Below, in pieces: positions 8,235-17,779 of a DNA stretch of 64,000 nt; the stretch's first letter is position 1; each line of letters opens with the position of its first letter. The notes beneath the pieces were generated by a model. That model ran no database searches. It worked only from the letters and a program-made list of their open reading frames with translations, and was not told the origin of the DNA. The DNA comes from Pseudomonas fluorescens (GTDB lineage Bacteria > Pseudomonadota > Gammaproteobacteria > Pseudomonadales > Pseudomonadaceae), in assembly GCF_902497875.1 (NCBI RefSeq), contig NZ_CABVHY010000006.1:124001-188000 (forward strand), written 5' to 3'. The position numbers were made by a program, and so were the translations under genes.

Positions 8235-8642
8235 TTAACCCGCCGCATGCAATTGAATGGCACTGACAATGCTTTTGGTGTTCCAGGCGCACTCGGCGTG
8301 GGCGGCATTTCGAACCACCGTGGAAATCCGCTCGGCGCCAAAGGGCTTGACCGCGATGATGACCTTGCCCATCCGCTTGGCGATCTCGATTTCCTTATTG
8401 ATCCACTTGCTGTAGGTGGAATACATCCCAGCCATGATCAACACCGCCGAACAGGGGCGAATCTTGTTTTCTATGGCCTCTTCCAACTGTTGGTCGGTCT
8501 GTGCGCCGATGATGGGATTGTGCGGCGGTACAGAGAAGTTTTTGAAGGTGAAGTCAGGGTGTGCGCTGAGAAGTCTTACCAGGTTGTCGTGAGCGTCCGG
8601 GTAGTTCCAGGAATGGCTGATGAACAAATGAAATGTCTGCAT
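8235..8642 (-). CDS. ThsB-like TIR protein, first gene of TIR-caspase operon
   Basis: A compact 135-residue TIR-like protein of the MTH538/ThsB type (PF08937-like). Diagnostic parts are FISHSW at residues 7-12, the FKNFSVPP segment at 33-40, CSAVLIMAGMYSTYSKWI at 64-81 followed by KEIEIA with Glu84 in the catalytic position, then KVIIAVKPFGAE and a closing WNTKSIVSAI. In Thoeris defence, ThsB senses phage infection and makes a cyclic ADP-ribose-type signal from NAD+. Here the partner is not the usual SLOG or macro-domain ThsA but the caspase-like gene that follows 3 bases later. A GGGGTAA-type ribosome site precedes the ATG. Function in defence is inferred from family and operon. Confidence 0.85.
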   Translation of the reverse strand: MQTFHLFISHSWNYPDAHDNLVRLLSAHPDFTFKNFSVPPHNPIIGAQTDQQLEEAIENKIRPCSAVLIMAGMYSTYSKWINKEIEIAKRMGKVIIAVKPFGAERISTVVRNAAHAECAWNTKSIVSAIQLHAAG

Positions 8643-8847
8643 GAGTTACCCCAGGTTTCGCATGGGCGAAGTAGCACTTGCACGGTCCGGTTAACCGCGC
8701 CAGGAGGGGCTGAATGTATTCGGATAATTCAAGGCGACAAGGCGCCTGGAAACAAAGGGAAGTGTCCTTCTTTATGGAGGATACAAGTCCTACGGAAGGT
8801 TCTTTTGTTTAACTGGAGGGGGTGTTTTGTAGGGCGTGCAGAACAGC

Positions 8848-8877
8848 GAGCAAGCCTGCATGAGTGCAGGCTTGCTC
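8848..8877. terminator. Perfect hairpin downstream of rsgA
   Basis: A 13-bp perfect stem (GAGCAAGCCTGCA / TGCAGGCTTGCTC) with a 4-base loop, starting 10 bases beyond the rsgA stop. There is no clear U-run on either side, so it may act as an RNA-end stabiliser or a weak terminator separating rsgA from the TIR-caspase operon transcribed in the same direction. Confidence 0.55.
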
Positions 8878-8886
8878 AGCGTCTGT

Positions 8887-9918
8887 TTAATAGCTGTTTT
8901 CAGGCAGGCTGGCGATGATCGAGCGATAGCTGTTCATCCGTTGCTGCTGCACACGACCTTCTTCCAGAGCCTTGAGCAGGGCGCAACCGGGCTCGCGGTC
9001 ATGCTTGCAGTCGCGGAAGCGGCAGGTGCCGATCAGATCGTTGAACTCGATGAAGCCGGCTTCGACGTCGGCGCGGCTGACATGACCGAGACCGAATTCG
9101 CGAATCCCCGGGGAGTCGATCAGTTCGCCGCCGCCCGGGAAGTGGAACAGCCGGGCGGTGGTGGTGGTGTGGGTGCCCTGGCCGGACAATTCGGAAAGCG
9201 GCCCGACTCGGGCTTCGACTTCCGGCAGCAGAGTGTTCACCAGCGAGGACTTGCCAACGCCGGACTGGCCGACGAACACGCTGATGCGCCCGTCCAGCTG
9301 CTCCTGCAATTTCTCCATGCCATCGCCGTGATGGGCCGAGACTTCCAGCACCGGGTAACCCAGCGAGCGGTAAACCGCCAGCAAGGCATTCAGCGCCGGA
9401 GCGTTCTGCTCGTCGATCAGGTCGAACTTGTTCAGCAACAGCAGTGGCTTGATGCCCGCATGCTCGGCGGCGACCAGATAACGGTCGATCAGGTTGGCAT
9501 GGGGCTCGGGCAGCGGGGCGAAGACGATCACGATCATGTCGACGTTGGCCGCAACCGGCTTGAGCTGGCCGCGACTGTCCGGGCGACAGAGTTCAGTGTT
9601 GCGCGGCAGTTGCGCCACGATCACCCCGATACCCTGGTTGCCAGCACGCCAGACCACCTGATCGCCGGTTACCAGCGCGGGCAGGTTGGCGCGCAAGTGG
9701 CAGCGGAAAACCTGACCGGCCAATTCGCCGTCGCGGGCTTCGACTTCGACCTGCACACCGAAGTGAGCGATCACCAGCCCGGTTTGCTCGGGGCCAAGAT
9801 CGCCACCCTCGAGTGCTTCCACGGCGGAGGATTCGCGTTTGGCGGCGCGGGCAGCGCGTTCACCTTGAATCTTTTCGATGCGCCAGTTTTGGCGACGATT
9901 GAGCTGGCGTTTGGCCAT
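8887..9918 (-). CDS. rsgA: Small-ribosomal-subunit biogenesis GTPase RsgA
   Basis: Circularly permuted GTPase that helps the late maturation of the 30S subunit. In 343 residues the order is a basic N-terminus ([16 protein letters not shown]), an OB fold, then the GTPase motifs in permuted order: G4 NKFD near residue 163 comes before the P-loop GQSGVGKSS near 218. A C-terminal zinc-binding element follows ([14 protein letters not shown] near 300-315). It stands divergently from orn, as in other pseudomonads. The only oddity is the TIR-caspase operon inserted between it and motB. Confidence 0.97.
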   Translation of the reverse strand: MAKRQLNRRQNWRIEKIQGERAARAAKRESSAVEALEGGDLGPEQTGLVIAHFGVQVEVEARDGELAGQVFRCHLRANLPALVTGDQVVWRAGNQGIGVIVAQLPRNTELCRPDSRGQLKPVAANVDMIVIVFAPLPEPHANLIDRYLVAAEHAGIKPLLLLNKFDLIDEQNAPALNALLAVYRSLGYPVLEVSAHHGDGMEKLQEQLDGRISVFVGQSGVGKSSLVNTLLPEVEARVGPLSELSGQGTHTTTTARLFHFPGGGELIDSPGIREFGLGHVSRADVEAGFIEFNDLIGTCRFRDCKHDREPGCALLKALEEGRVQQQRMNSYRSIIASLPENSY

Positions 9919-10025
9919 TGGTGTTCCGTGTCGATAATGCAGCGGTTAGGTAAAACGGCCGCGAGTTTAGCACGCCGGGCAAGTTCTCTAGGCTAAACTG
10001 CGCAACTACGCCGAGGAGCCGACAC

Positions 10026-10568
10026 ATGCAAAACCCGCAGAATCTGATTTGGATCGATCTGGAAATGACCGGTCTGAACCCCGACACCGACGTCATCATC
10101 GAGATGGCGACCATTGTCACCGACAGCAATCTCAATACCCTGGCTGAAGGTCCGGTCATTGCCATCCACCACAGCGACGACATTCTCGCCGGCATGGATG
10201 AGTGGAATACCCGTCAGCACGGCGGTTCCGGCCTGACCCAGCGGGTGCGCGACAGCCGTATCAGCATGCCGCAAGCAGAAGCCGAAACCATTGCCTTCCT
10301 GGAAAAATGGGTACCCAAGGGTAAATCGCCGATCTGTGGTAACAGCATTTGCCAGGACCGCCGCTTCCTCTATACCCACATGAAGGCGCTGGAAAGCTAC
10401 TTCCATTACCGCAATCTCGACGTGTCGACCTTGAAAGAGCTGGCCGCACGCTGGGCGCCGGAAGTACGCGACAGCTTCCAGAAGGGCAGCACCCACCTGG
10501 CTTTGGACGACATTCGCGAGTCAATCGCCGAGCTGCAGCACTACCGTAAGAACTTCATCAAATTCTGA
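10026..10568 (+). CDS. orn: Oligoribonuclease
   Basis: 3'-5' exonuclease that finishes RNA decay and degrades pGpG, the breakdown product of cyclic di-GMP. The 180-residue DEDDh protein shows [12 protein letters not shown] (residues 11-22), [10 protein letters not shown] and a closing [10 protein letters not shown] with the catalytic His and Asp. A GAGGAG ribosome site sits 7 bases before the ATG. It is divergent from rsgA across a 107-base gap. A REP element follows the gene. Confidence 0.98.
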   Translation: MQNPQNLIWIDLEMTGLNPDTDVIIEMATIVTDSNLNTLAEGPVIAIHHSDDILAGMDEWNTRQHGGSGLTQRVRDSRISMPQAEAETIAFLEKWVPKGKSPICGNSICQDRRFLYTHMKALESYFHYRNLDVSTLKELAARWAPEVRDSFQKGSTHLALDDIRESIAELQHYRKNFIKF

Positions 10569-10586
10569 TGAAGGAACTCGGTCACC

Positions 10587-10673
10587 GTAGGAGCTGCCGC
10601 AGGCTGCGATCTTTTGATCTTTCCCAATATCAGCGGTGATCCCGAAAAGTTCGCAGCCTTTGGCAGCTCCTGC
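10587..10673. repeat. REP pair, GTAGGAGCTGCCG type
   Basis: Inverted pair beginning GTAGGAGCTGCCGCAGGCTG and ending with the imperfect complement GCAGCCTTTGGCAGCTCCTGC, in the gap between orn and the next gene. It belongs to the same family as copies at 27496, 34498, 40979, 52312, 55014 and 62652. Confidence 0.85.
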
Positions 10674-10750
10674 ATGGATTAACGGTTGCCCTCTTTTGGT
10701 GCCCAGGCGATCTGGTTAGACTGCGCGCCTTCTCGCAAGGACTGCCCGCC

Positions 10751-11362
10751 ATGTTGCTCATGCTCTACCTGATTGCCATTACCACCGAAGCCATGACCGG
10801 TGCTTTGTCTGCCGGTCGCCGTGGCATGGACTGGTTTGGCGTGGTGTTGATCGCTTGCGTGACGGCGCTCGGTGGTGGTTCGGTACGCGACGTGCTGTTG
10901 GGGCACTACCCACTGACCTGGGTCAAGCACCCGGAATATCTGGTGCTGACCTCCATCGCGGCACTGGTGACGATCATTTTTGCGCGGTGGATGCGTCATT
11001 TACGCTCACTGTTTCTGGTGCTCGACGCCGCAGGTTTGGTGGCCTTCACCCTGATCGGCTGCATGACCGCCCTGGAAATGGGCCACGGCATGCTGGTGGC
11101 CTCGGTCAGCGGGGTGATCACCGGGGTGTTCGGTGGCATTCTGCGGGATATTTTCTGCAACGACATTCCGCTGGTCTTCCGCCGCGAGCTCTATGCCAGC
11201 GTCTCGTTTGCCGCCGCCTGGTTTTATCTGCTCTGCGTCTATCTGCAATTGCCGAGCGAACAGGCGATTCTGCTGACCTTGTTCAGCGGCTTCCTGCTGC
11301 GCTTGCTGGCGATTCGCTTTCATTGGGACATGCCCAAGTTCGTCTATAACGACGAAACCTGA
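10751..11362 (+). CDS. TRIC / UPF0126 family seven-helix membrane channel
   Basis: A 203-residue integral membrane protein with two glycine-rich repeats (TALGGGSVRDVLLG near residue 38-51 and GVFGGILRDIFCND near 123-136). This is the signature of UPF0126 proteins, which are bacterial homologues of trimeric intracellular cation channels. About seven membrane helices are predicted by eye. The substrate here is unknown; some family members conduct K+, and others have been linked to glycine use. The last 19 bases overlap, tail to tail, the end of queG on the other strand. A REP element occupies the gap upstream. Confidence 0.9.
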   Translation: MLLMLYLIAITTEAMTGALSAGRRGMDWFGVVLIACVTALGGGSVRDVLLGHYPLTWVKHPEYLVLTSIAALVTIIFARWMRHLRSLFLVLDAAGLVAFTLIGCMTALEMGHGMLVASVSGVITGVFGGILRDIFCNDIPLVFRRELYASVSFAAAWFYLLCVYLQLPSEQAILLTLFSGFLLRLLAIRFHWDMPKFVYNDET

Positions 11363-12423
11363 CGGTTGGCGTGTTGCCTCAGCGCCCACTCCACATGCTC
11401 CCTCACCAACTCCGACGGATAGTCCCGTCGCGCCTTCAAGGCTTCCAGCACTGGAATCGTTGACGGCGCATTTCCCAGCCCCACCGCTAGATTGCGTAGC
11501 CAGCGCTCGTAACCGGCGCGACGCAGGGGCGAGCCCTCGGTGCTGCTGAGGAATTTGTCTTCATCCCACATAAACAGCTCGGCCAGTTCGGCATTGTCCA
11601 GATTGTGCCGGGGTTTGAAGTCGCCCTCTCCCGATGGGCGGGCGAAGCGGTTCCACGGGCAGACGATCTGGCAGTCATCGCAGCCGAATACCCGATTGCC
11701 GATCAATGGCCGCAAATCCTCGGGGATGGCGGTTTTCAGTTCGATGGTCAGGTAGGAAATGCAGCGCCGGGCGTCCAGTACATAGGGGCCGACGAAGGCA
11801 TTGGTCGGGCAGATGTCCAGGCACGCGGTGCAGCGGCCGCAATGTTCGGTGGAGTGGGGCGGGTCCACGGGCAGCGGCAGGTCGACAAACAGCTCACTGA
11901 GGAAGAAATAGCTGCCGGCCTTGCGGTTCAGCACCAGGGTGTTCTTGCCGATCCAGCCGAGCCCGGCCTGTTCGGCGATGGCTTTTTCCAGCACCGGGGC
12001 GCTGTCGACAAAGGCGCGGTAGCCAAAGGGGCCGATAACCGCCTGAATCCGCTCGGCAAGCTGTTGCACGCGCTTGCGGATCAGCTTGTGATAATCGCGG
12101 CCCAAGGCATAACGCGAGACATAGGCTTTTTCCGGCTGAGCCAGACGTTGCGCCATCTGGGTATCGCCGGGCAGGTAATCCATGCGCAGAGACACTACTC
12201 TCAAGGTGCCGGGGACCAACTCTTCAGGGTGGGAGCGCTTGCTGCCATGGGCACCCATGTAGTCCATCTCGCCGTGATAGCCGGCGTCGAGCCAGCGTTG
12301 CAGGTGCTGCTCATGCTCGGCCAGGTCCAGGCCGCTGATGCCGACTTGTTGGAAGCCCAGTTCGCGACCCCAATCCTTGATCGATTGGGCGAGAGCGGCG
12401 AGGTCAGTGTTAATAGCAGGCAT
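11344..12423 (-). CDS. queG: Epoxyqueuosine reductase
   Basis: Cobalamin-dependent iron-sulfur enzyme that reduces epoxyqueuosine to queuosine in the wobble position of tRNA. The 359-residue protein has two ferredoxin-type [4Fe-4S] motifs (CGRCTACLDICP and CDDCQIVCPWN) and a C-terminal HEAT-like region. I chose the ATG giving MPAINTDLAALAQSI because the family begins about there; the frame could extend 24 codons further, but that would overlap the divergent nnr promoter. It is divergent from nnr with a 63-base gap, the usual arrangement in gammaproteobacteria. Confidence 0.95.
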   Translation of the reverse strand: MPAINTDLAALAQSIKDWGRELGFQQVGISGLDLAEHEQHLQRWLDAGYHGEMDYMGAHGSKRSHPEELVPGTLRVVSLRMDYLPGDTQMAQRLAQPEKAYVSRYALGRDYHKLIRKRVQQLAERIQAVIGPFGYRAFVDSAPVLEKAIAEQAGLGWIGKNTLVLNRKAGSYFFLSELFVDLPLPVDPPHSTEHCGRCTACLDICPTNAFVGPYVLDARRCISYLTIELKTAIPEDLRPLIGNRVFGCDDCQIVCPWNRFARPSGEGDFKPRHNLDNAELAELFMWDEDKFLSSTEGSPLRRAGYERWLRNLAVGLGNAPSTIPVLEALKARRDYPSELVREHVEWALRQHANRQVSSL

Positions 12424-12486
12424 GAGACGAGAGAAACCGGGGCTGAGGTGCGTATAATTCTGCCAGACATCGGAGCCCGAAGACGC

Positions 12487-13986
12487 ATGCCGCACATTAA
12501 AGACGATTTACCCGACGCGCTGTATAGCGCCGCGCAAGTTCGCGAGCTTGACGCCAGCCTGATTGCGGCGGGCACCACGGGCTTCGAATTGATGCAGCGT
12601 GCCGCGCGGGCCGTGTGGCGAGCCATGGTCCGACGCTGGCCGGATGCACGGGAACTCAGCGTAGTGGCGGGGCATGGGAATAACGCTGGCGATGGTTATC
12701 TGGTTGCCGCGTCGGCCCAGCGCGGCGGTTGGCAGGTGCAGGTTCTGGCCGCTGGCGATCCGCAGCGATTGCAGGGCGATGCGGCCCTGGCCTATGCCGA
12801 GGCTTTGGCGGTCGGCGTCTCAGTCCAGCCCTGGACCGGGCCCGGCGTATTGCGCGGGGTCCTGCTGGATGCGCTACTGGGGACGGGACTGGCCGGTGAA
12901 GTGCGTGAGCCTTACGCCAGTATCATCGCCGCGATCAATGCCAGCGGCCTGCCAGTCGCCGCGGTGGATATTCCTTCGGGCCTGTGTGCCGATACCGGGC
13001 GAGTCCTGGGCGTGGCGGTACGGGCTGACCTGACGGTAACGTTCATTGGCTTGAAGCTGGGGTTGTTCACCGCCCAGGCTCCGGATTACGTTGGCGAGTT
13101 GCTGTTCAATGACCTGCAGGCCTCGCCTGAGCTGCTGGCCGAGGCTTGTGTCAGCGCCAAACGCCTGGTGCCGGGTAATCTACCGCGTCTGGCAGAGCGT
13201 CGGCCCACTGCCCATAAAGGTCAATCCGGCCATGTGTTGCTGATCGGCGGCGATCGTGGCCTGGGTGGGGCGATTCTGTTAAGTGCCGAGAGTGCCCTGC
13301 GCAGCGGTGCCGGCATGGTGTCGCTGGCGACCCGCAACGAGCATGTGGCAGCGGCCTTGGCGCGTTTGCCGGAAGTCATGACGGTGGGCACGCATTCGGC
13401 GAACCAGCTGATGGGACTGCTTGAACAGGCTTCGGTAGTGGTGGTTGGCCCGGGCCTGGGTCAAGCCGCGTGGGGGTGCAGCCTGTTGTCGGCGGCGGTC
13501 AATGCGCCTGTCCCGCAAGTCTGGGATGCCGACGCGCTGAACCTGCTGTCCAGAGGCGGACTGGAACTGCCCGAGGGTTGCGTGATCACTCCGCATCCAG
13601 GCGAGGCGGGGCGTCTGTTAGGAATCTCGACAGCGCAGGTTCAGGCTGATCGCTTTACTGTTGCGCGCCAATTGAGCAAGAAATATTCAGCGGTCGTGGT
13701 GCTCAAAGGTGCCGGTAGCCTGATCGCCAGTCCGGATGGTCGTCTGGCGCTGTGTGATCGCGGCCATCCGGCGATGGCCACTGCAGGTCTGGGGGATGTG
13801 CTGGCGGGCCTGGTTGGCGCACTGCTGGCACAAGGCATGGACGCTTTCGACGCGGCCTGTCTGGCGGTCTGGTTGCATGCCAGCGCCGGCGAGCGTCAAG
13901 GAAAGTTGGGCCGGGGGCTGGCGGCCAGTGATTTGATTCCAGCCATTCGTCAGTTGCTGGAGGAGCAATCACCGTGTCTGAAGTAA
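12487..13986 (+). CDS. nnr: Bifunctional NAD(P)H-hydrate epimerase / ADP-dependent dehydratase
   Basis: Repairs damaged NAD(P)H: the N-terminal YjeF domain epimerises R- and S-NAD(P)HX, and the C-terminal YjeF_C domain dehydrates the S form using ADP. The 499-residue protein shows GHGNNAGDGYLVA (about residue 60-72) for the epimerase, and GHVLLIGGDRGLGGA, DADALN and the late GLGDVLAGLVGALLAQG for the dehydratase. The ATG reads MPHIKDDLPDALYS, with a GGAG about 12 bases ahead. The open frame extends far upstream, but only as antisense to queG. It overlaps tsaE by 13 bases. Confidence 0.96.
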   Translation: MPHIKDDLPDALYSAAQVRELDASLIAAGTTGFELMQRAARAVWRAMVRRWPDARELSVVAGHGNNAGDGYLVAASAQRGGWQVQVLAAGDPQRLQGDAALAYAEALAVGVSVQPWTGPGVLRGVLLDALLGTGLAGEVREPYASIIAAINASGLPVAAVDIPSGLCADTGRVLGVAVRADLTVTFIGLKLGLFTAQAPDYVGELLFNDLQASPELLAEACVSAKRLVPGNLPRLAERRPTAHKGQSGHVLLIGGDRGLGGAILLSAESALRSGAGMVSLATRNEHVAAALARLPEVMTVGTHSANQLMGLLEQASVVVVGPGLGQAAWGCSLLSAAVNAPVPQVWDADALNLLSRGGLELPEGCVITPHPGEAGRLLGISTAQVQADRFTVARQLSKKYSAVVVLKGAGSLIASPDGRLALCDRGHPAMATAGLGDVLAGLVGALLAQGMDAFDAACLAVWLHASAGERQGKLGRGLAASDLIPAIRQLLEEQSPCLK

Positions 13987-14444
13987 CCCTGTATCTACCC
14001 GACGAGGAGTCGATGATCAAGTTGGGGACGTGTATCGCTCAAGTCACCGAAGGGCTTGGGATCATCTTTCTGGACGGTGACCTGGGAGCGGGCAAAACCA
14101 CCTTGTCGCGAGGCATCATCCGTGGATTGGGGCATGTGGGGGCGGTCAAGAGCCCGACCTTTACCCTGGTCGAGCCCTATGAGATTGGCAAGGTTCGGGC
14201 CTTCCATTTCGACCTCTATCGACTGGTCGATCCGGAGGAGCTGGAGTATCTCGGTATCCGTGATTACCTCGAAGGTGATGCGCTGTGTCTGATCGAATGG
14301 CCCCAGCGTGGTGCAGGCTTTTTGCCAAAGCCCGACCTGACCATTACCATTAGCCCGCATAACAGCGGACGTTCGCTGAGTTTGTTGCCCCAAGGCTCGC
14401 GTGGCGAGTTGTGGTGTGCCGCTTTGGCATTGGAATTCAAATAA
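13974..14444 (+). CDS. tsaE: tRNA t6A biosynthesis ATPase TsaE
   Basis: ATPase partner of TsaBD that makes N6-threonylcarbamoyladenosine at position 37 of ANN-decoding tRNAs. The 156-residue protein has a P-loop in GDLGAGKTTLSRG (about residue 33-43), the FTLVEPY segment and FDLYRL typical of YjeE. It starts with GTG preceded by a GGAGGAG site inside the end of nnr, so the two genes are translationally coupled. amiB begins on the base right after its stop. Confidence 0.96.
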   Translation: MSEVTLYLPDEESMIKLGTCIAQVTEGLGIIFLDGDLGAGKTTLSRGIIRGLGHVGAVKSPTFTLVEPYEIGKVRAFHFDLYRLVDPEELEYLGIRDYLEGDALCLIEWPQRGAGFLPKPDLTITISPHNSGRSLSLLPQGSRGELWCAALALEFK

Positions 14445-15872
14445 ATGATGGGGTTAGGTATGCGCTTTCGCGCGTTGGTTGCTGTCGTAGGACTATTGCT
14501 TACGGCACTGGCCGTCGACGCTGTGGCTGCAACACAGGTCCGTAGCGTACGCCTGTGGCGCGCACCGGATAACACCCGACTGGTGTTCGACCTGACCGGT
14601 CCGGTCCAGCACAGCGTTTTTACCCTTACGGCACCGGACCGTCTGGTCATTGACATCAATGGCGCGACGCTTGGCGGCCCGTTGAATGTCTCCTCCGCCA
14701 ACACTCCGATTACCGCCATGCGCTCGGCCCAGCGCACGCCGACCGACCTGCGGGTGGTCATCGATCTGAAACAGGCCGTCACTCCGAAGAGCTTTACCCT
14801 GGCGCCGAATGCGCAGTACGGCAACCGATTGGTGGTCGACCTGTTCGACAATCCCGCCGATGCCGCGCCGACCCCGCCGCCGACCAATGTCGCCACGGTG
14901 CCTGTGATACCCGTGACTCCGGTGGAGCCAACGGTCAAGTTGCCGCCAGCGCCAGCCGGCAAGCGTGACATTATCGTGGTGATCGACGCCGGTCATGGCG
15001 GCGAGGATCCGGGGGCTTCCGGCTCCCGCGGTCAGAAGGAAAAAGACGTAGTGCTGGCGATCGCCAGGGAGTTGCAGCGTCAGGTCAACGGCATGAAAGG
15101 CTTCCGCGCCGAGCTGACCCGCACCGGCGACTACTTCATTCCCTTGCGCGGCCGTACCGAGATTGCCCGCAAGAAAGGCGCTGACCTGTTCGTGTCGATC
15201 CACGCCGATGCGGCGCCGTCCAAGGCGGCTTTTGGCGCTTCGGTATTCGCCCTGTCCGACCGCGGTGCCACCTCGGAGACCGCTCGTTGGCTGGCCGACA
15301 GTGAAAACCGTTCCGACCTGATCGGCGGTGCTGGCAATGTAAGCCTCGATGACAAGGACCGCATGCTGGCTGGTGTGTTGCTGGATCTGTCGATGACTGC
15401 CTCGCTGACTTCAAGCCTGAACGTCGGCCAGAAAGTGCTGAGCAACATCGGCCGGGTCACCCCGTTGCACAAGCAGCGCGTCGAGCAAGCCGGGTTCATG
15501 GTGCTGAAATCCCCGGATATTCCGTCGATCCTGGTGGAAACCGGGTTCATCTCCAACGCCAACGAAGCCTCGAAACTGGCGGCGGCCAGCCACCAGCAAG
15601 CATTGGCTCGTTCCATCAGCGGTGGTGTGCGGCAATTCTTCCAGCAAAACCCACCGCCAGGCACCTACATTGCCTGGCTGCGCGACTCGGGCAAGATTGC
15701 GCAGGGGGCGCGTGATCATCGGGTTAATCCGGGTGAGACACTGGCGATGATCGCAGTGCGCTATCAGGTTTCTCCAGCGGCCTTGCGCAGCGCCAATAAC
15801 CTGAGGAACGATGAGCTGAAGATTGGTCAGACCCTTAACATTCCGAGCTCGGAACTGGCGGTCAAGGAATGA
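14445..15872 (+). CDS. amiB: N-acetylmuramoyl-L-alanine amidase (AmiB type, AMIN-Ami3-LysM)
   Basis: Periplasmic zinc amidase that splits septal peptidoglycan during cell separation. The 475-residue precursor has a signal peptide (about residues 1-29, ending AVDAVAA), an AMIN domain (about 30-130), a Pro-rich linker, an Amidase_3 domain (about 175-395) with the zinc site [12 protein letters not shown] and SIHADA and a late catalytic Glu in [10 protein letters not shown], and a C-terminal LysM (about 425-468, [16 protein letters not shown]). The first ATG abuts the tsaE stop; an internal ATG five codons on (MRFRALVAV) is an equally good signal-peptide start. Amidases of this type need an EnvC/NlpD-like activator. 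Confidence 0.95.
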   Translation: MMGLGMRFRALVAVVGLLLTALAVDAVAATQVRSVRLWRAPDNTRLVFDLTGPVQHSVFTLTAPDRLVIDINGATLGGPLNVSSANTPITAMRSAQRTPTDLRVVIDLKQAVTPKSFTLAPNAQYGNRLVVDLFDNPADAAPTPPPTNVATVPVIPVTPVEPTVKLPPAPAGKRDIIVVIDAGHGGEDPGASGSRGQKEKDVVLAIARELQRQVNGMKGFRAELTRTGDYFIPLRGRTEIARKKGADLFVSIHADAAPSKAAFGASVFALSDRGATSETARWLADSENRSDLIGGAGNVSLDDKDRMLAGVLLDLSMTASLTSSLNVGQKVLSNIGRVTPLHKQRVEQAGFMVLKSPDIPSILVETGFISNANEASKLAAASHQQALARSISGGVRQFFQQNPPPGTYIAWLRDSGKIAQGARDHRVNPGETLAMIAVRYQVSPAALRSANNLRNDELKIGQTLNIPSSELAVKE

Positions 15873-17779
15873 GCGAAGCAATGATCAGCGGCGCTCGTAT
15901 CGAGCTGCTCAGCCCACGGCTGGCGAACCAGATTGCCGCCGGTGAGGTGGTCGAGCGTCCGGCTTCGGTGATCAAGGAATTGCTGGAAAACAGCCTCGAT
16001 TCCGGTGCCAAGCGTATCGACGTGGACGTCGAGCAGGCCGGCGTCAAGCTGTTGCGAGTGCGTGACGATGGCAGCGGTATCTCTTCGGATGACCTGCCGC
16101 TGGCCCTGGCGCGACATGCCACCAGCAAGATCCGCGACCTGGAAGACCTCGAACGGGTGATGAGCCTGGGGTTTCGCGGCGAAGCACTGGCGTCCATCAG
16201 TTCTGTCGCGCGACTGACCCTGACCTCCCGCACTCATGGTGCCGAGCAGGCCTGGCAAGGCGAGACCGAAGGCCGTGACATGGCGCCTCGGGTCCAGCCG
16301 GCCGCCCACCCAGTGGGCACTTCGGTGGAAGTGCGCGATCTGTTTTTCAATACACCGGCACGGCGCAAGTTCCTCAAGGCTGAAAAAACCGAGTTCGATC
16401 ACCTGCAAGAAGTGATCAAGCGTCTGGCGCTGGCGCGTTTCGACGTGGCCTTCCACCTGCGCCACAACGGCAAGACCATCCTCAGCCTGCACGAAGCCCA
16501 TGACGACGCGGCCCGCGCCCGGCGCGTGGCAGCAGTTTGCGGTGCGGGGTTCCTCGAGCAGGCGCTGCCGATCGAAGTCGAACGCAACGGCCTGCACCTG
16601 TGGGGTTGGGTGGGCCTGCCGACTTTTTCTCGCAGTCAGGCGGACTTGCAGTATTTCTACGTCAACGGTCGGGCGGTGCGTGACAAGCTGGTTGCCCACG
16701 CGGTGCGCCAGGCTTACCGCGACGTATTGTTCAATGGCCGACATCCAACGTTCGTACTGTTCTTTGAAGTCGATCCGGCGGTAGTGGACGTCAACGTGCA
16801 CCCGACCAAGCATGAAGTACGCTTCCGTGACGGGCGCATGGTTCACGATTTCCTTTACGGCACCCTGCACCGCGCCTTGGGCGACGTGCGTCCGGAAGAC
16901 CATCTGGCAGCACCCGTCGCGGTTGCCGGTATGGCCCGCCCCACCGGTATCGAGGCCGGCGAGTTCGGTCCGCAGGGCGAAATGCGTCTGGCGGCCAACC
17001 TGCTGCTGGAACAGCCGCAGCCGCAACCGACGTTCAGCGCGCCGGGCTCAGGCGCTGGCGCGGGTTATCAGTACCAGTACACGCCACGGCCACAATCGGC
17101 GGTGCCGGCCGCCGAAGCCCAGAGTGCTTATCGCGAGTTTTATGCGCCTTTGCCAGAGAACGCAGCGGCAGCGCTGCCGGATGGTCAGGGCGATATTCCG
17201 CCCCTGGGCTATGCGCTGGCGCAGCTCAAAGGCATCTATATCCTCTCGGAGAACGCTCAGGGGCTGGTGCTGGTGGATATGCACGCGGCCCACGAGCGGA
17301 TCATGTATGAGCGACTGAAAGTCGCGATGGCCAGTGAAGGCTTGAGTGGCCAGCCGTTGCTGGTACCAGAGTCGATTGCGGTCAGCCAGCGTGAAGCGGA
17401 CTGCGCCGAAGAACACATGAGCTGGTTCCAACGGCTCGGTTTCGAGTTGCAGCGACTGGGCCCGGAAACCCTGGCGATTCGGCAGATACCGGCGCTGTTG
17501 AAGCAGGCCGAGGCCAATCGGCTGGTACATGACGTGCTGGCGGACCTGATGGAATACGGCACCAGCGACCGGATTCAGGCGCACCTGAACGAGTTGCTCG
17601 GAACCATGGCCTGCCATGGCGCGATTCGCGCCAATCGGCGCCTGGCCTTGCCGGAAATGAACGGGTTGTTGCGCGACATGGAAAACACCGAGCGCAGCGG
17701 TCAATGTAACCATGGCCGACCGACCTGGACCCAATTGGGCCTGGACGATCTGGACAAACTATTTTTGCGCGGTCGTTGA
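15869..17779 (+). CDS. mutL: DNA mismatch repair protein MutL
   Basis: The mismatch-repair coordinator that links MutS to strand removal. The 636-residue protein has an N-terminal GHKL ATPase ([34 protein letters not shown]), a Pro/Gln-rich linker (about residues 350-440), and a C-terminal dimerisation domain. That domain holds [12 protein letters not shown] at residues 470-481, which fits the metal-binding endonuclease motif DxHA-x2-E-x4-E. The protein is therefore predicted to nick DNA itself, as expected in pseudomonads, which lack MutH. The start overlaps the amiB stop by four bases (ATGA). Confidence 0.98.
   Translation: MSEAMISGARIELLSPRLANQIAAGEVVERPASVIKELLENSLDSGAKRIDVDVEQAGVKLLRVRDDGSGISSDDLPLALARHATSKIRDLEDLERVMSLGFRGEALASISSVARLTLTSRTHGAEQAWQGETEGRDMAPRVQPAAHPVGTSVEVRDLFFNTPARRKFLKAEKTEFDHLQEVIKRLALARFDVAFHLRHNGKTILSLHEAHDDAARARRVAAVCGAGFLEQALPIEVERNGLHLWGWVGLPTFSRSQADLQYFYVNGRAVRDKLVAHAVRQAYRDVLFNGRHPTFVLFFEVDPAVVDVNVHPTKHEVRFRDGRMVHDFLYGTLHRALGDVRPEDHLAAPVAVAGMARPTGIEAGEFGPQGEMRLAANLLLEQPQPQPTFSAPGSGAGAGYQYQYTPRPQSAVPAAEAQSAYREFYAPLPENAAAALPDGQGDIPPLGYALAQLKGIYILSENAQGLVLVDMHAAHERIMYERLKVAMASEGLSGQPLLVPESIAVSQREADCAEEHMSWFQRLGFELQRLGPETLAIRQIPALLKQAEANRLVHDVLADLMEYGTSDRIQAHLNELLGTMACHGAIRANRRLALPEMNGLLRDMENTERSGQCNHGRPTWTQLGLDDLDKLFLRGR

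Noticed and set aside
11605..12486. Upstream extension of nnr by 294 codons
   Set aside because: It lies antisense to queG; the family start is the ATG at 12487.
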